From Bacilli bacterium (GTDB lineage Bacteria > Bacillota_I > Bacilli_A > RF39 > UBA660), in the NCBI GenBank assembly GCA_017511805.1, contig JAFWJA010000002.1, positions 43,620 through 107,619 on the forward strand: a stretch of DNA of 64,000 nucleotides, in the 5' to 3' direction. The translations under genes and the position numbers were made by a program. The notes beneath the pieces are model-generated. The model had not been told where the DNA came from. It was given only the letters and a program-made list of their open reading frames with translations, and did no database searches. Positions 36,375 through 45,337 of the stretch are shown here, in pieces. Every line of letters starts with the position of its first letter. The first letter of the stretch is position 1.

Positions 36375-36908
36375 ATGATTCAGAGAAAATTAGGTTACTT
36401 TTTTGGAAAAATCAAACTATTATTATATAAGCTTTTTTATCCAAAAAGAATTAAATTTAAAAAAATTAAATTTAATAAAACATCCAACATTTATATAGAT
36501 AAAAAATCAAAAGTAATCTTAGGTAAAAATATCAACATGAGAAAAAATATATCTATATGGTCTACAAATGGTGGAACTATTCTTATAGGTGATTATGCCT
36601 ATATAAATGATAATTGTACTATAAGTAGTAGAAATAATATAACAATAGGAACTAATTTTCATTTAGGTAATAATTCTACTATTACGGATAATGATCATGA
36701 TTATAAGACTTCTTTAAGTAATTTTATATGTGAAGAAGTAGAAATTGGGGATAATGTTTGGTGTGGATGTAATGTAGTAATTTTAAAAGGAGTAAAAATA
36801 GGGGATAACTGTGTAATAGCGGCTGGTACTGTAGTAAATAAAGATATACCTAATAATAGTATGGTATATCAAGAAAGAGAATTGGTAATCAAAAAAATTA
36901 AAAAATAG
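36375..36908 (+). CDS. Hexapeptide-repeat acyltransferase (LbH type)
   Basis: The 177-residue protein has the isoleucine-rich hexapeptide pattern of a left-handed beta-helix (IYIDKKSKVILGKNINMRKN, IGDYAYINDNCTI, IGTNFHLGNNSTI, IGDNVWCGCNVVILKGVKIG). NDHD (about 110-113) is where the catalytic His of the CysE/LacA group is expected. Such enzymes O-acetylate a sugar, so it may decorate the polysaccharide. The N-terminal 45 residues are very basic and precede the helix. AGGTGA ribosome site. Confidence 0.85.
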   Translation: MIQRKLGYFFGKIKLLLYKLFYPKRIKFKKIKFNKTSNIYIDKKSKVILGKNINMRKNISIWSTNGGTILIGDYAYINDNCTISSRNNITIGTNFHLGNNSTITDNDHDYKTSLSNFICEEVEIGDNVWCGCNVVILKGVKIGDNCVIAAGTVVNKDIPNNSMVYQERELVIKKIKK

Positions 36909-36919
36909 AGGGTGTCTAT

Positions 36920-37975
36920 ATGAAAGTATTACAAGTTATAGATGGTTATTCTTTCGGTGGAATTGCGAAGTTTATTCAAGATGTATCTAATAATATAAAA
37001 GATATTGATATGGATTTTTTAACTGCGGTTAATATCAAAGATGAATGGATTAATTTAGGAGTTAGTAGAAAAACTATAAAAGGAAAGATAGTATTTAATT
37101 ATAGATTAAGAAAATTTTTAAAGAAGAATAAATATGATATTATTCATATAAATTCCGCAGTTTTCTTATTCTCTTTTCAGGTGGCTTTTATTGCAAAGAT
37201 ATCCGGTATAAAAAAGATAATTGTTCATTCTCATAATGTGCCTAAGATATCTAAATTAAGAAGAGTAATTATTAAAATATTAAATCCTATTTACCGAAGA
37301 ATGACTGATGTTCATTTAACTTGTTCTAATATGGCATCTAGTTCTTTATATACTAAAACTAATGATGTAATATTAATAAAAAATGGTATAGATATAGACA
37401 AATATAAATATAATGAAAAAACTAGAAATAAAATAAGAAAAGAATTAAATATAAATAATAAAATAGTATATGGTCATACAGGAAGATTTGATAATCAAAA
37501 GAATCATGATTTTTTAATAGATTTATTCTATGAATTACAAAAAGATAAAGATTCAGTATTATTACTTGTAGGAACTGGTCCAAAAGAAAAAGATATAAAA
37601 GAAAAAGTAAAAAAAATAAAACTAAAAAATGTAATATTTTTAGGTTTTAGAGAAGATATAGAAGATATACTTAGCGCAATGGATATATTTATATTTCCAT
37701 CTTTATATGAAGGACTTGGTATATCATTGATTGAAGCACAAACCTCTGGTTTACCAGTAGTAGTATCAGAAAGTATACCAGAGGAAGCAAAAATATCTAA
37801 TAATTATATAAAAATGTCTACTTTTAATATTAATGAATGGGTTAATGTTATAAAAGGAATAAAGATAAATAAAAGAGATAATGCATATAAGAATGCTATT
37901 AAAAATGGTTATGATATAAAAACTAGTTCAAAAGAATTAGAACAAATATATAAAGGAGGTAACTATGGAGTTTAA
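36920..37975 (+). CDS. Family 4 glycosyltransferase
   Basis: The 351-residue GT-B enzyme has an N-terminal acceptor domain with the glycine-rich GYSFGGIAKFI, and a C-terminal donor domain with VYGHTGRFDNQKNHD, LLLVGTGPKE and the E-x7-E motif at Glu264 and Glu272 (FPSLYEGLGISLIEAQ). It is of the EpsF-like retaining type. Its last 11 bases overlap the nitroreductase gene, whose ribosome site lies in this coding sequence. Confidence 0.9.
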   Translation: MKVLQVIDGYSFGGIAKFIQDVSNNIKDIDMDFLTAVNIKDEWINLGVSRKTIKGKIVFNYRLRKFLKKNKYDIIHINSAVFLFSFQVAFIAKISGIKKIIVHSHNVPKISKLRRVIIKILNPIYRRMTDVHLTCSNMASSSLYTKTNDVILIKNGIDIDKYKYNEKTRNKIRKELNINNKIVYGHTGRFDNQKNHDFLIDLFYELQKDKDSVLLLVGTGPKEKDIKEKVKKIKLKNVIFLGFREDIEDILSAMDIFIFPSLYEGLGISLIEAQTSGLPVVVSESIPEEAKISNNYIKMSTFNINEWVNVIKGIKINKRDNAYKNAIKNGYDIKTSSKELEQIYKGGNYGV

Positions 37976-38621
37976 AGAATGTCTATTTAGTAGAAGATCT
38001 ATTCGTAAATTTAATAATAAAAAAGTATCCGATAAAACTATTAGAGAAATTATAAATGCTGGAATATACGCACCTAGTGCATGTAACTTTGAAGCTTGGA
38101 AGTATATAGTTGTTAAAAAAGATACTAATAATAGAGAAGTACTAGCTAATCCAATTGCTTTAAATGCTCCATATGGAATACTAGTGGTATATAGAAATGA
38201 TTTATATGTAACTGGAAGAATGTATAATGATTATTATCAAAGTGCCGCAGCATCTATTCAAAATATGCTTTTATATATTAATTCTATTGATTTAGGAGGA
38301 GTATGGATTTGTGGATTGCCAAAACCATCTGTAATAAAAAAAGCATTTAATATACCTAAGAATTTTGATGTAATTGGTTATTTAGCACTTGGTCATTATG
38401 ATAAAGAAGATAGTCAAAATTCAAAAAGAGATATGGTATATCATTATGGAGATGAAAAATCATTTAAAGAACATAAAAGAAGATATACTGTTGATCAAGT
38501 AATGTGTAAAGATTCTTTTTATAAAGTAGATGGAGATTGTACATATACTAAATATCCTACAAAAAATAATCTAATTACTAGGAAAGCAAAAGATAAAATA
38601 AAGAAAGTAATAGGTAAATAA
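37965..38621 (+). CDS. Nitroreductase-family flavoprotein
   Basis: The 218-residue protein shows the family start SRRSIRKFNNKKVSDKTI (phosphate-binding Arg residues for FMN), APSACNFEAWKYIVV and the later LGGVWICGLPKP and IGYLALGH segments. These enzymes bind FMN and reduce varied substrates with NAD(P)H. The last 50 residues are a family extension with Cys residues and a basic tail. AAAGGAGG directly supports this start. Its position inside a polysaccharide operon is unusual; it may oxidise or reduce a sugar or carrier intermediate, but no substrate can be read from the sequence. Confidence 0.85.
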   Translation: MEFKECLFSRRSIRKFNNKKVSDKTIREIINAGIYAPSACNFEAWKYIVVKKDTNNREVLANPIALNAPYGILVVYRNDLYVTGRMYNDYYQSAAASIQNMLLYINSIDLGGVWICGLPKPSVIKKAFNIPKNFDVIGYLALGHYDKEDSQNSKRDMVYHYGDEKSFKEHKRRYTVDQVMCKDSFYKVDGDCTYTKYPTKNNLITRKAKDKIKKVIGK

Positions 38622-38622
38622 T

Positions 38623-40293
38623 ATGTACGATAAAATAATAAAAGATGCAGATAATATGCTTAATGGTTATTATGTATTTGATGGTATCTGGGATATGGAA
38701 CCATGTGAAGAACCAGTTAATAATAAAAATATAAGATGGGATATTAAGTATAACAATGATAAAGAATGGTCATATGAGTTTACTAGAATGGACTATCTAT
38801 ACAAATTAGTAATAGCGTATGAACAAACTAATGATAAAAAATATATAAATCATGGATTTATAATAATTAACAAATGGTATAAAAATAATAAAAAGTATTT
38901 ATATAAAAGAGTAGGTAAAATTAATAATAGATTATTTAAAAATTTAGGACATAGATCATTAGATATTTCTATTATGATTTCAAATATTTTAGATTATATT
39001 TCTTATTCAAAAGAGAATAATTTTATTACAGAAAATGAGTATAATAAATATAAAAACAGAATACTAAAAATAATAGATTATATAATTCCACAAGCAGATA
39101 GTAATCATAAATCATTTAGTAATTGGGGAATAATTGAAAATGGTAACATATTATATTGTTTAAATAAACTAGGTATTAGGAATGAAGATGTAGAATCTAG
39201 ATTATTAAGACAAATAAATAATCAAATAGAGTATAATGGTTCACATATTGAATCATCTCCTATGTATTTGGTTCAAATTTTATTAGTGTTATTAAAAAAT
39301 ATAAATAGTAATTGTTATATAAAAGATGAATTAATTAACACTGTGGAAAAAAGTCTAGAGTATATAATAAGTATCAGAGATTTAAATAATAATATTCCAA
39401 ATATTGGAGATTCAGATCTAACTAATATAAGTGATCTTATGTTAATGGCGGCATCTATATTAAGAGATGATACATATCTTAAATATATAAATAAAGAAGT
39501 AAGTTCTGAATATTTATTTAAATATAAAAAGAAATATAAAATAAATGATTTAAAATCAAAAGAAGAATTAATTGAATACAAGAATCAAACTATATATAAA
39601 AATAAAGAATTATATTTACTTTGTTCTAATATACCTAGAAGAGTAGATGGTCATAAACACTATGATTATATGAGTGTTCTTTATTCTGATTTTGGTAAAG
39701 ATATCTTAGTAGATCTAGGTCGTTATACATATAAAAATGATAAAGATAGAGAATTATTAAAAGGTCCAAGAGGTCATAACGTAATTAGTATAGATAATAA
39801 ATATTATAACTATGTTGATAGTTGGATTACTTCTGAAAAAATAACTCCACAAGAAAACAAAGTAGATGCATTAACTATAAAAATGAAGACTATATTTGGT
39901 TATGATATAACTATTACAAGATATGTAACATATTTAAAAGAGTATGGATTAATTATCTCAGATATAATAGATGATAAAGAAAATAATACCTATAATACAT
40001 ATTTCAATATAGGTCCTAGCTTTGATATTGAAGAGGATAATGGTATTAGAATAGTTGATAAAAATGATTATTTGATATATCATAATGATATAAAAGATAA
40101 TGTGAATATAAACTCTGTTAAATATTCAAAAAGATATAATCAGTTTGAAGTAACTAAACAGTTAGAGATTAAAACTAATAGTAAAAATATAACTCATTAT
40201 TTCTTTAAAACAGGTGATTTAATTAAGATAAAATATGAGAAAGATTGTATTAAATATACTATAAAAAATAAAACGATAATTGTAGAAAAATAA
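38623..40293 (+). CDS. Heparinase II/III-like polysaccharide lyase
   Basis: The 556-residue protein has the two-part layout of the heparinase II/III family: an alpha-helical toroid-like N-terminal half (about 1-320, with LGHRSLDISIM and SNWGIIENGNIL) and a beta-sandwich C-terminal half starting near DGHKHYDYMSVLYSDFGKDI, where His and Tyr residues expected for catalysis and metal binding lie. Family enzymes cleave uronic-acid glycans by beta-elimination. No signal peptide is visible, which is odd for a lyase meant to act outside, unless export uses another route. Such genes recur in export-linked polysaccharide clusters, where they may trim or edit the product. One base separates it from the nitroreductase gene. 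Confidence 0.8.
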   Translation: MYDKIIKDADNMLNGYYVFDGIWDMEPCEEPVNNKNIRWDIKYNNDKEWSYEFTRMDYLYKLVIAYEQTNDKKYINHGFIIINKWYKNNKKYLYKRVGKINNRLFKNLGHRSLDISIMISNILDYISYSKENNFITENEYNKYKNRILKIIDYIIPQADSNHKSFSNWGIIENGNILYCLNKLGIRNEDVESRLLRQINNQIEYNGSHIESSPMYLVQILLVLLKNINSNCYIKDELINTVEKSLEYIISIRDLNNNIPNIGDSDLTNISDLMLMAASILRDDTYLKYINKEVSSEYLFKYKKKYKINDLKSKEELIEYKNQTIYKNKELYLLCSNIPRRVDGHKHYDYMSVLYSDFGKDILVDLGRYTYKNDKDRELLKGPRGHNVISIDNKYYNYVDSWITSEKITPQENKVDALTIKMKTIFGYDITITRYVTYLKEYGLIISDIIDDKENNTYNTYFNIGPSFDIEEDNGIRIVDKNDYLIYHNDIKDNVNINSVKYSKRYNQFEVTKQLEIKTNSKNITHYFFKTGDLIKIKYEKDCIKYTIKNKTIIVEK

Positions 40294-40305
40294 AAGAGGA
40301 TTAAA

Positions 40306-41802
40306 ATGAGAACTAAGAATTCAATAAAAAACATTATTACACAATTTATTAGTAACTTAATAATATTATTTTTATTGTTTATAGGACAAGCCTTATTCAT
40401 TAGAATACTTGGTATAGAGTATACTGGTTTAAATGGTTTATTTAGTAATATACTTACTGTATTAAATTTATTTGAATTAGGAATAGGTAGTTCTATTACA
40501 TATAATTTGTATAAATACATAAAAAATAATGATAAAGAAACTATTAAGTCAATAATGTTGTTTTATAGGAAATCTTATAATATTATCTCAGTTTTAATCT
40601 TTTTGCTAGGTTTATTAATAATACCATTTTTACATTTAATAGTAGAGGTAACTGTAGATGTTAATCTATATGTTATATATATACTGTTCTTAATTAGTAC
40701 AGTAGCTACATATTTAAATAATTATAAAAGAAATCTATTAGTAGCTAGTCAAAAAAATTATATTGTGAATATAGTAAGTGTTATATATTCTATTCTAGTA
40801 AATGGATCACAAATATTAGTATTATTATTTACAAAAAATTATTATTTATATTTAATAATGAAAATAATATTTATTGTTTTAGAAAACATTACATTAAATA
40901 TAATAACTAATAAACTAAATCCATATTTAAAAGATAAGAATATAAAACCATTAGATAAAAAAATTAAAAAAGACATAATTAGTAGGGTGAAAGCACTAAT
41001 TATTCATAAGTCATCAGGTGCTGTAACATATGGTACAGATAATATATTAATATCAATATTTTTAGGTATTACAACAGTAGGATTATATACAAATTATAAC
41101 TATATAATTACCGCAGTTAAAAAATTGTTTTCTAATTTAGTAGCTGCTTTAACTCCTAGTATAGGTGATTTATTAATAGAAAATAATAAAGAAAAGAATT
41201 ATCAAACATATGGTAGAATTAGTTTCTTAAACTTTTGGTTAGCAACATTTACCTCAACATGTTTATTTATATTAACAGAACCATTTATAAAGATTTGGAT
41301 TGGTGAAGAATTCTTATTAAGTAAGATTGTTCTAATAGTGTTAGTATTAAACTATTATGAAATTATTATGAGAAACTCTTTTGTGGTATTTAAAGATGGA
41401 GCAGGTATATGGATTCAAGATAGATTCGTTCCTTTAGTACAGATATTTGTTAATCTAGGATTTTCAATATTATTACTAAAATTAATAGGATTACCTGGTG
41501 TATTTATAGGTACCCTTTTATGTCATTTAGTACAATGGGTATATAGTTTCCCTAAGTATGTCTATAAAGGTCTTTTTAATAAGAAAATTAGCTTATATTT
41601 AAAAGAAGTAGCATGCCATTTAATCATTCTTTTGGTAATAGTAATTATTACGTATTGTATTAATATTTATAGTCCAAATTTCATAGTTAGTATCTTAATA
41701 TCATTAATAATTCCTAATTTTATACTATTCTTAATTTTTAGAAAAAATAATCATTTTAGATTTTACCTAAATTTAATTAAGAAAATGATTGAAAAAGTAT
41801 AG
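40306..41802 (+). CDS. Polysaccharide flippase (Wzx-like, MOP superfamily)
   Basis: The 498-residue protein has about 12-14 membrane helices. The start contains FIGQALFIRILGIEYTGLNGLFSNIL, the typical first-helix motif of MOP flippases, and the middle has SSGAVTYGTDNILISIFLGITTVGLYTNYN. It would flip undecaprenyl-linked repeat units to the outer face, where the Wzy-like protein joins them. Last gene of the operon; the next gene has its own strong promoter 60 bases further on. Confidence 0.9.
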   Translation: MRTKNSIKNIITQFISNLIILFLLFIGQALFIRILGIEYTGLNGLFSNILTVLNLFELGIGSSITYNLYKYIKNNDKETIKSIMLFYRKSYNIISVLIFLLGLLIIPFLHLIVEVTVDVNLYVIYILFLISTVATYLNNYKRNLLVASQKNYIVNIVSVIYSILVNGSQILVLLFTKNYYLYLIMKIIFIVLENITLNIITNKLNPYLKDKNIKPLDKKIKKDIISRVKALIIHKSSGAVTYGTDNILISIFLGITTVGLYTNYNYIITAVKKLFSNLVAALTPSIGDLLIENNKEKNYQTYGRISFLNFWLATFTSTCLFILTEPFIKIWIGEEFLLSKIVLIVLVLNYYEIIMRNSFVVFKDGAGIWIQDRFVPLVQIFVNLGFSILLLKLIGLPGVFIGTLLCHLVQWVYSFPKYVYKGLFNKKISLYLKEVACHLIILLVIVIITYCINIYSPNFIVSILISLIIPNFILFLIFRKNNHFRFYLNLIKKMIEKV

Positions 41803-41808
41803 ATTTTA

Positions 41809-41837
41809 TTGAAAGAATTATAATAATATGTTATTAT
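41809..41837 (+). promoter_or_regulatory. Promoter of second TasA-like / sipW operon
   Basis: TTGAAA (41809-41814), a 17-bp spacer, and extended -10 TGT-TATTAT (41829-41837). A second TATAAT lies at 41839-41844. AAAGGAG (41847-41853) is the ribosome site for the ATG at 41863. Confidence 0.7.
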
Positions 41838-41862
41838 TTATAATAGAAAGGAGTATATAAAT

Positions 41863-42504
41863 ATGGGAAATGATAATAAAGTAAAAAACATTATATTAAC
41901 AGTATTAGTAATTGGTTTAGTAAGTATGACTATTGCATATGCTGCTTTAACACAAACATTATATATTAGAGATAACCAAGTTACTATCACTACTGATTGG
42001 AATGTACACTTTGCTCATACACATGGAGCAACAGATGCTGTAGCATCATCAACAGGAGCTACTAGTACTGCTACTATTAATCAACAACCTACTTTAACTG
42101 ATACAGTTATTAGTGGATTAAGAGCAACATTCAGAAAACCAGGTGATAAAGTAACTTTCCAATTTGATATCGTAAATGAAGGTGGAATTGATGCTAAATT
42201 ATCAACTGCAACTTATGCAACACCAACTTGTACATCAACTGATCAAAATGTATCTTCATCAGATTTAGCTACATTCTGTAGTAATCATATTAACTATTCA
42301 ATAGTTTATACTGGTACTAATACAGCTCCAGCTCAAAATGATGATTTATTAGTTTATGACGAAGACGATTCATCTACAAATGCTAATATTAGACATTGTA
42401 CTTTAACTGTTGAATTAGATCCAAATACTGAAATAACTGATATTCCTAATGGTGATATTACAGTATCTAATATAGAAGCAACATTTATTTATGTACAAAA
42501 ATAG
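41863..42504 (+). CDS. TasA/camelysin-like secreted protein with SipW-type signal peptide
   Basis: The 213-residue protein is a paralogue of the product at 19154: the signal segment reads VKNIILTVLVIGLVSMTIAYA|ALTQTLYIRDNQ, and the core contains FRKPGDKVTFQFDIVNEGGIDAKL, close to the PGDKLTKDFQFENNGSL region of TasA. The C-terminal strand ends IEATFIYVQK. The mature part is rich in Thr, Ser and Asp with few Lys, and a pair of Cys is present in each half. It is probably a fibre or matrix subunit, with the adjacent peptidase as its processing enzyme. Its own strong promoter and the stem-loop after it suggest it is made in excess over the downstream genes. Confidence 0.75.
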   Translation: MGNDNKVKNIILTVLVIGLVSMTIAYAALTQTLYIRDNQVTITTDWNVHFAHTHGATDAVASSTGATSTATINQQPTLTDTVISGLRATFRKPGDKVTFQFDIVNEGGIDAKLSTATYATPTCTSTDQNVSSSDLATFCSNHINYSIVYTGTNTAPAQNDDLLVYDEDDSSTNANIRHCTLTVELDPNTEITDIPNGDITVSNIEATFIYVQK

Positions 42505-42529
42505 TTTTTAAACCTTATGGTTTAAAAAC
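42504..42529 (+). promoter_or_regulatory. Perfect stem-loop between TasA-like and signal peptidase genes
   Basis: GTTTTTAAACC, a TTAT loop, then GGTTTAAAAAC: an 11-bp perfect stem that starts at the last base of the stop codon. It has no T-run after it, so it is not a standard terminator. It could stabilise the upstream mRNA segment or mark a processing site, which is inferred. Confidence 0.6.
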
Positions 42530-42559
42530 ATTTGATATAAAGAGAAAAGGGTGTAAAAA

Positions 42560-43693
42560 ATGAAGACAAGTGAAAAACAAATACTTATTATTGAATTAGT
42601 CATGATTCTCTTTTTAACGCTTAATTTTTTTATATCAAATGTTTTTAGTCCATACATATATGTAGCATTTTTAGCTATCATATTTGGGGTTTCTTTCTTT
42701 TTGTTAGGACTTAACAGAAATGGTAATGTTAATAGAAAACGTGTATTTACAAGTGTTTCAATTGTAGTACTCGCATATTTTTTAGTAACATATCTTGTTG
42801 GATTAATGGTTGGTTTTACTAGAACTATTTATAATAGTTTTTCAATAACTAACTTAACCAAAAATATATTACCTGTGGTCTTGATAATAGGTTTTTCAGA
42901 ATTAACAAGATTTATATTTATAGATAAATCTAATAAAAACAAATATTTAACAATATTATCATTTGTAGTATTTTTCTTATTTACTGCATCTTATAATTAC
43001 AAATTATATGACTTTAGTGTTTATAATGACATCTTTCAATATATAGGAATAATTATTCTAGGTAATATATCTACAAATATATTTTTAACAATTCAGTGTA
43101 AAAATACTGGTTTTGTTAATAATATTATTTATAGATTAGTAATGGAAGTTTATGTATTTATTGTTCCATTTACACCAACACTTGGTCCATATGTAACAGC
43201 AGTATTAGCAATTCTTATTCCAGTCATATGTGCATTTGTTGTATATAATACAGTAAAAAAGGATAAATTAGATAAACCACCTAAATCAAGAAGAAAGAAT
43301 ATAATTGCAGCTATGTTAGTATTTATAGTAATAATAGTTGTAATGTCTAATTCAGGATTCTTTAAATATCAAAATATGACAATTGGTTCTAATTCAATGA
43401 AACCATATATGTCTAAAGGTGATGTAATAATTCTAGAAAAACTAGATAAAAAAGAAATGAGAGATTTAAAAAAAGGAGATATTTTAGTATTTCGATATAA
43501 TACTAAAATAATTGCTCACAGAATATATGAAGTCATTGATAATGGTTCTGAAATAATGTTTAGAACTAAAGGTGATGCAAATGACCAAATCGATAATACT
43601 CTAATAAGAGAACCAGATGTAATTGGAGTATTAAGATATAGAATAAGATATATAGGATTACCTAGTATATGGATACAGGAACTATTTAAGTAA
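42560..43693 (+). CDS. sipW: SipW-type signal peptidase I with N-terminal membrane extension
   Basis: The 377-residue protein has a C-terminal S26 domain (about 255-377). The nucleophile Ser279 lies in GSNSMKPYMSKGDV, and the general-base position is His320 (IIAHRIYEV) rather than the Lys of ordinary bacterial signal peptidases. That Ser/His dyad is typical of SipW and archaeal/ER-type enzymes. KGDANDQIDN carries the conserved Asp. The first 230 residues add about seven membrane helices that SipW of B. subtilis (about 190 residues) lacks. It is inferred to cleave the TasA-like proteins at 19154 and 41863 and the head of the adhesin at 19742. The symbol marks the type, not proven orthology. 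Confidence 0.85.
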   Translation: MKTSEKQILIIELVMILFLTLNFFISNVFSPYIYVAFLAIIFGVSFFLLGLNRNGNVNRKRVFTSVSIVVLAYFLVTYLVGLMVGFTRTIYNSFSITNLTKNILPVVLIIGFSELTRFIFIDKSNKNKYLTILSFVVFFLFTASYNYKLYDFSVYNDIFQYIGIIILGNISTNIFLTIQCKNTGFVNNIIYRLVMEVYVFIVPFTPTLGPYVTAVLAILIPVICAFVVYNTVKKDKLDKPPKSRRKNIIAAMLVFIVIIVVMSNSGFFKYQNMTIGSNSMKPYMSKGDVIILEKLDKKEMRDLKKGDILVFRYNTKIIAHRIYEVIDNGSEIMFRTKGDANDQIDNTLIREPDVIGVLRYRIRYIGLPSIWIQELFK

Positions 43694-43707
43694 AAGGAGT
43701 TGTTAAA

Positions 43708-44736
43708 ATGGGTTTAAAATCAAAAATAAATAGGTATATAGTTACTTCTATATTAGTTGCAGGTATGTGTGCTATATTAGCAGTTATTTTCTATGCACAA
43801 TCTGGACAACTAAGAATTGTAAAACTAAATTATGATGAAAATGCTAGTGTAGGATATAAAGTATATTTAAATAATAATAACTACTATGACAAAGAATATC
43901 TAGAAGAAGGAATGCAATATATATCTGGTATTATAAGAAGCGTAGATATTAAATATGATTATAATATAGATTATAGTGATAAATTAGATAGTACTGTTAT
44001 TAATACAGTAAATGCTAAAGTTAAAGTAGTAGATGTAACTAATAATGAAAAGATTATATATGAAAATGAAGAAGAATTAAAAAATGATAAACAAACTAAA
44101 AAGAATACTGATAAGTTAACTGTAGATCAAACTATTTCAATTGATTATCAAAAATATAATAATTTTGCAAATGAATTTAAATCAAAATATGGAATACCTG
44201 CTGATTGTAAGTTAATAGTAACATTCACAACTTCTCAAAAGAATAGTACAGGTACTATAGAAGATATAACTAGAAGTAAAGTTATGACTGTTGAAATACC
44301 GTTATCTGAACAAATGATTACTATTAATAAATCATCAGATTCTAATGAAAAATCAGCTTATATAGCAACAACAGCTAAAACATTTGCTAATCATGCAATG
44401 TTTGTAGCAGCAATAGCATTATTCGTAGGAACTGCTATATTCGCAGCATTAGCGGTTTACTTCATAATTAAGAAAACTAAATTAACTAGTGAATATGATA
44501 GACGTATTAATAAATTATTAAAACAATATGATGCATATATAACTGAATCAACTAATATAATAGGATTAAAACCTGATGCAATTTTTGTTAAGAGTTTTAA
44601 AGAATTATTAGATGTTAGAAATAATATAGAAAAAGCAATTGTTTATAATAAAGTTACTGACGATATATCAAGATTTATTATAGTTGATGGTAAACAAGAA
44701 TATTGTTATGAAATATCTAGAGAAGAATTTAAATAA
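43708..44736 (+). CDS. DUF5305-like membrane protein
   Basis: The 342-residue protein has an N-terminal membrane helix (about 9-31), an extracytoplasmic beta-rich domain (about 35-225, with SVGYKVYLNNNNYYDKEYL and SGIIRSVDIKYDYNIDY), a second helix (about 227-252) and a cytoplasmic tail of about 90 residues. That layout and the Y-x-V-x-L-x2-N-x2-Y start match DUF5305, a family found beside S26 signal peptidases in archaea and Firmicutes, from memory. A role in assembling or anchoring SipW-processed proteins is inferred from the operon only. AAAGGAG precedes the start, 14 bases after the peptidase gene. Confidence 0.65.
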   Translation: MGLKSKINRYIVTSILVAGMCAILAVIFYAQSGQLRIVKLNYDENASVGYKVYLNNNNYYDKEYLEEGMQYISGIIRSVDIKYDYNIDYSDKLDSTVINTVNAKVKVVDVTNNEKIIYENEEELKNDKQTKKNTDKLTVDQTISIDYQKYNNFANEFKSKYGIPADCKLIVTFTTSQKNSTGTIEDITRSKVMTVEIPLSEQMITINKSSDSNEKSAYIATTAKTFANHAMFVAAIALFVGTAIFAALAVYFIIKKTKLTSEYDRRINKLLKQYDAYITESTNIIGLKPDAIFVKSFKELLDVRNNIEKAIVYNKVTDDISRFIIVDGKQEYCYEISREEFK

Positions 44737-44750
44737 TTCTTCTTTTTTTT
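44720..44750 (+). terminator. Terminator of the sipW operon
   Basis: The 9-bp stem AGAAGAATT / AATTCTTCT with a 5-base loop containing part of the stop codon, followed by eight T residues. Confidence 0.85.
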
Positions 44751-44797
44751 GTATACTACTTCTTTTATTGTACAAATTAATAATAAAAGGAGGAAAC

Positions 44798-45334
44798 ATG
44801 AAAAAGATATTTATAGGATTACTAGTTCTAACTATGTGTGCTTGTTCTTTAAATCTAGCGGGTAATCCAAAAGATAAAGTAAAAGAGTTTTTAGATAAAT
44901 ATAAGAATCAAGATGCTGATGTTTTAAATGATTTAGATGAGATAATATCATCTGAATATAAAGGTGATAATAAAGATAGATATAAGACACTTATGATTAA
45001 TCAATATAAGGATATGGAATATGATATAGTAGATGAAGTAATTGAGGATAAAAAAGCAATAGTAACTGTAGATATAAAGGTATATGATTACTCTAAAGCA
45101 CTTGAATATTCAAATAATTATTTAAGTAAGCATAAAGATGAATTTTTAAAAGAAGTTACTGATGATATAGATCAAGATAAGTATACAAAATATAAATTAG
45201 ATGAGATGGAAAAAGTATCAGATAAAAGAACATATACTATTAACTTTGTTTTAAATAAAAAGAACAATGATTGGGAATTAGCGCCATTAAATAATTCAGA
45301 TATAGAAAAGATTCATGGTGTTTATATAGAATAA
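44798..45334 (+). CDS. Putative lipoprotein, NTF2-like
   Basis: The 178-residue protein starts at the ATG at 44798, which follows AAAGGAGG. An in-frame ATG at 44684 would run through the upstream gene and its terminator and is rejected. The N-terminus MKKIFIGLLVLTMCACS is a short lipoprotein-like signal with Cys at 18 and 20; the lipobox is not ideal. The rest, with an early helix PKDKVKEFLDKYKNQD and later strands such as YTINFVLNKKNNDWEL, resembles the cystatin/NTF2-like lipoproteins of Firmicutes. Function unknown. Confidence 0.7.
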   Translation: MKKIFIGLLVLTMCACSLNLAGNPKDKVKEFLDKYKNQDADVLNDLDEIISSEYKGDNKDRYKTLMINQYKDMEYDIVDEVIEDKKAIVTVDIKVYDYSKALEYSNNYLSKHKDEFLKEVTDDIDQDKYTKYKLDEMEKVSDKRTYTINFVLNKKNNDWELAPLNNSDIEKIHGVYIE

Positions 45335-45337
45335 AAA

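Noticed and set aside
44684..44797. Longer form of the lipoprotein starting inside the DUF5305-like gene
   Set aside because: It would cross a strong terminator and put extra residues before a normal lipoprotein-like signal that has its own AAAGGAGG.
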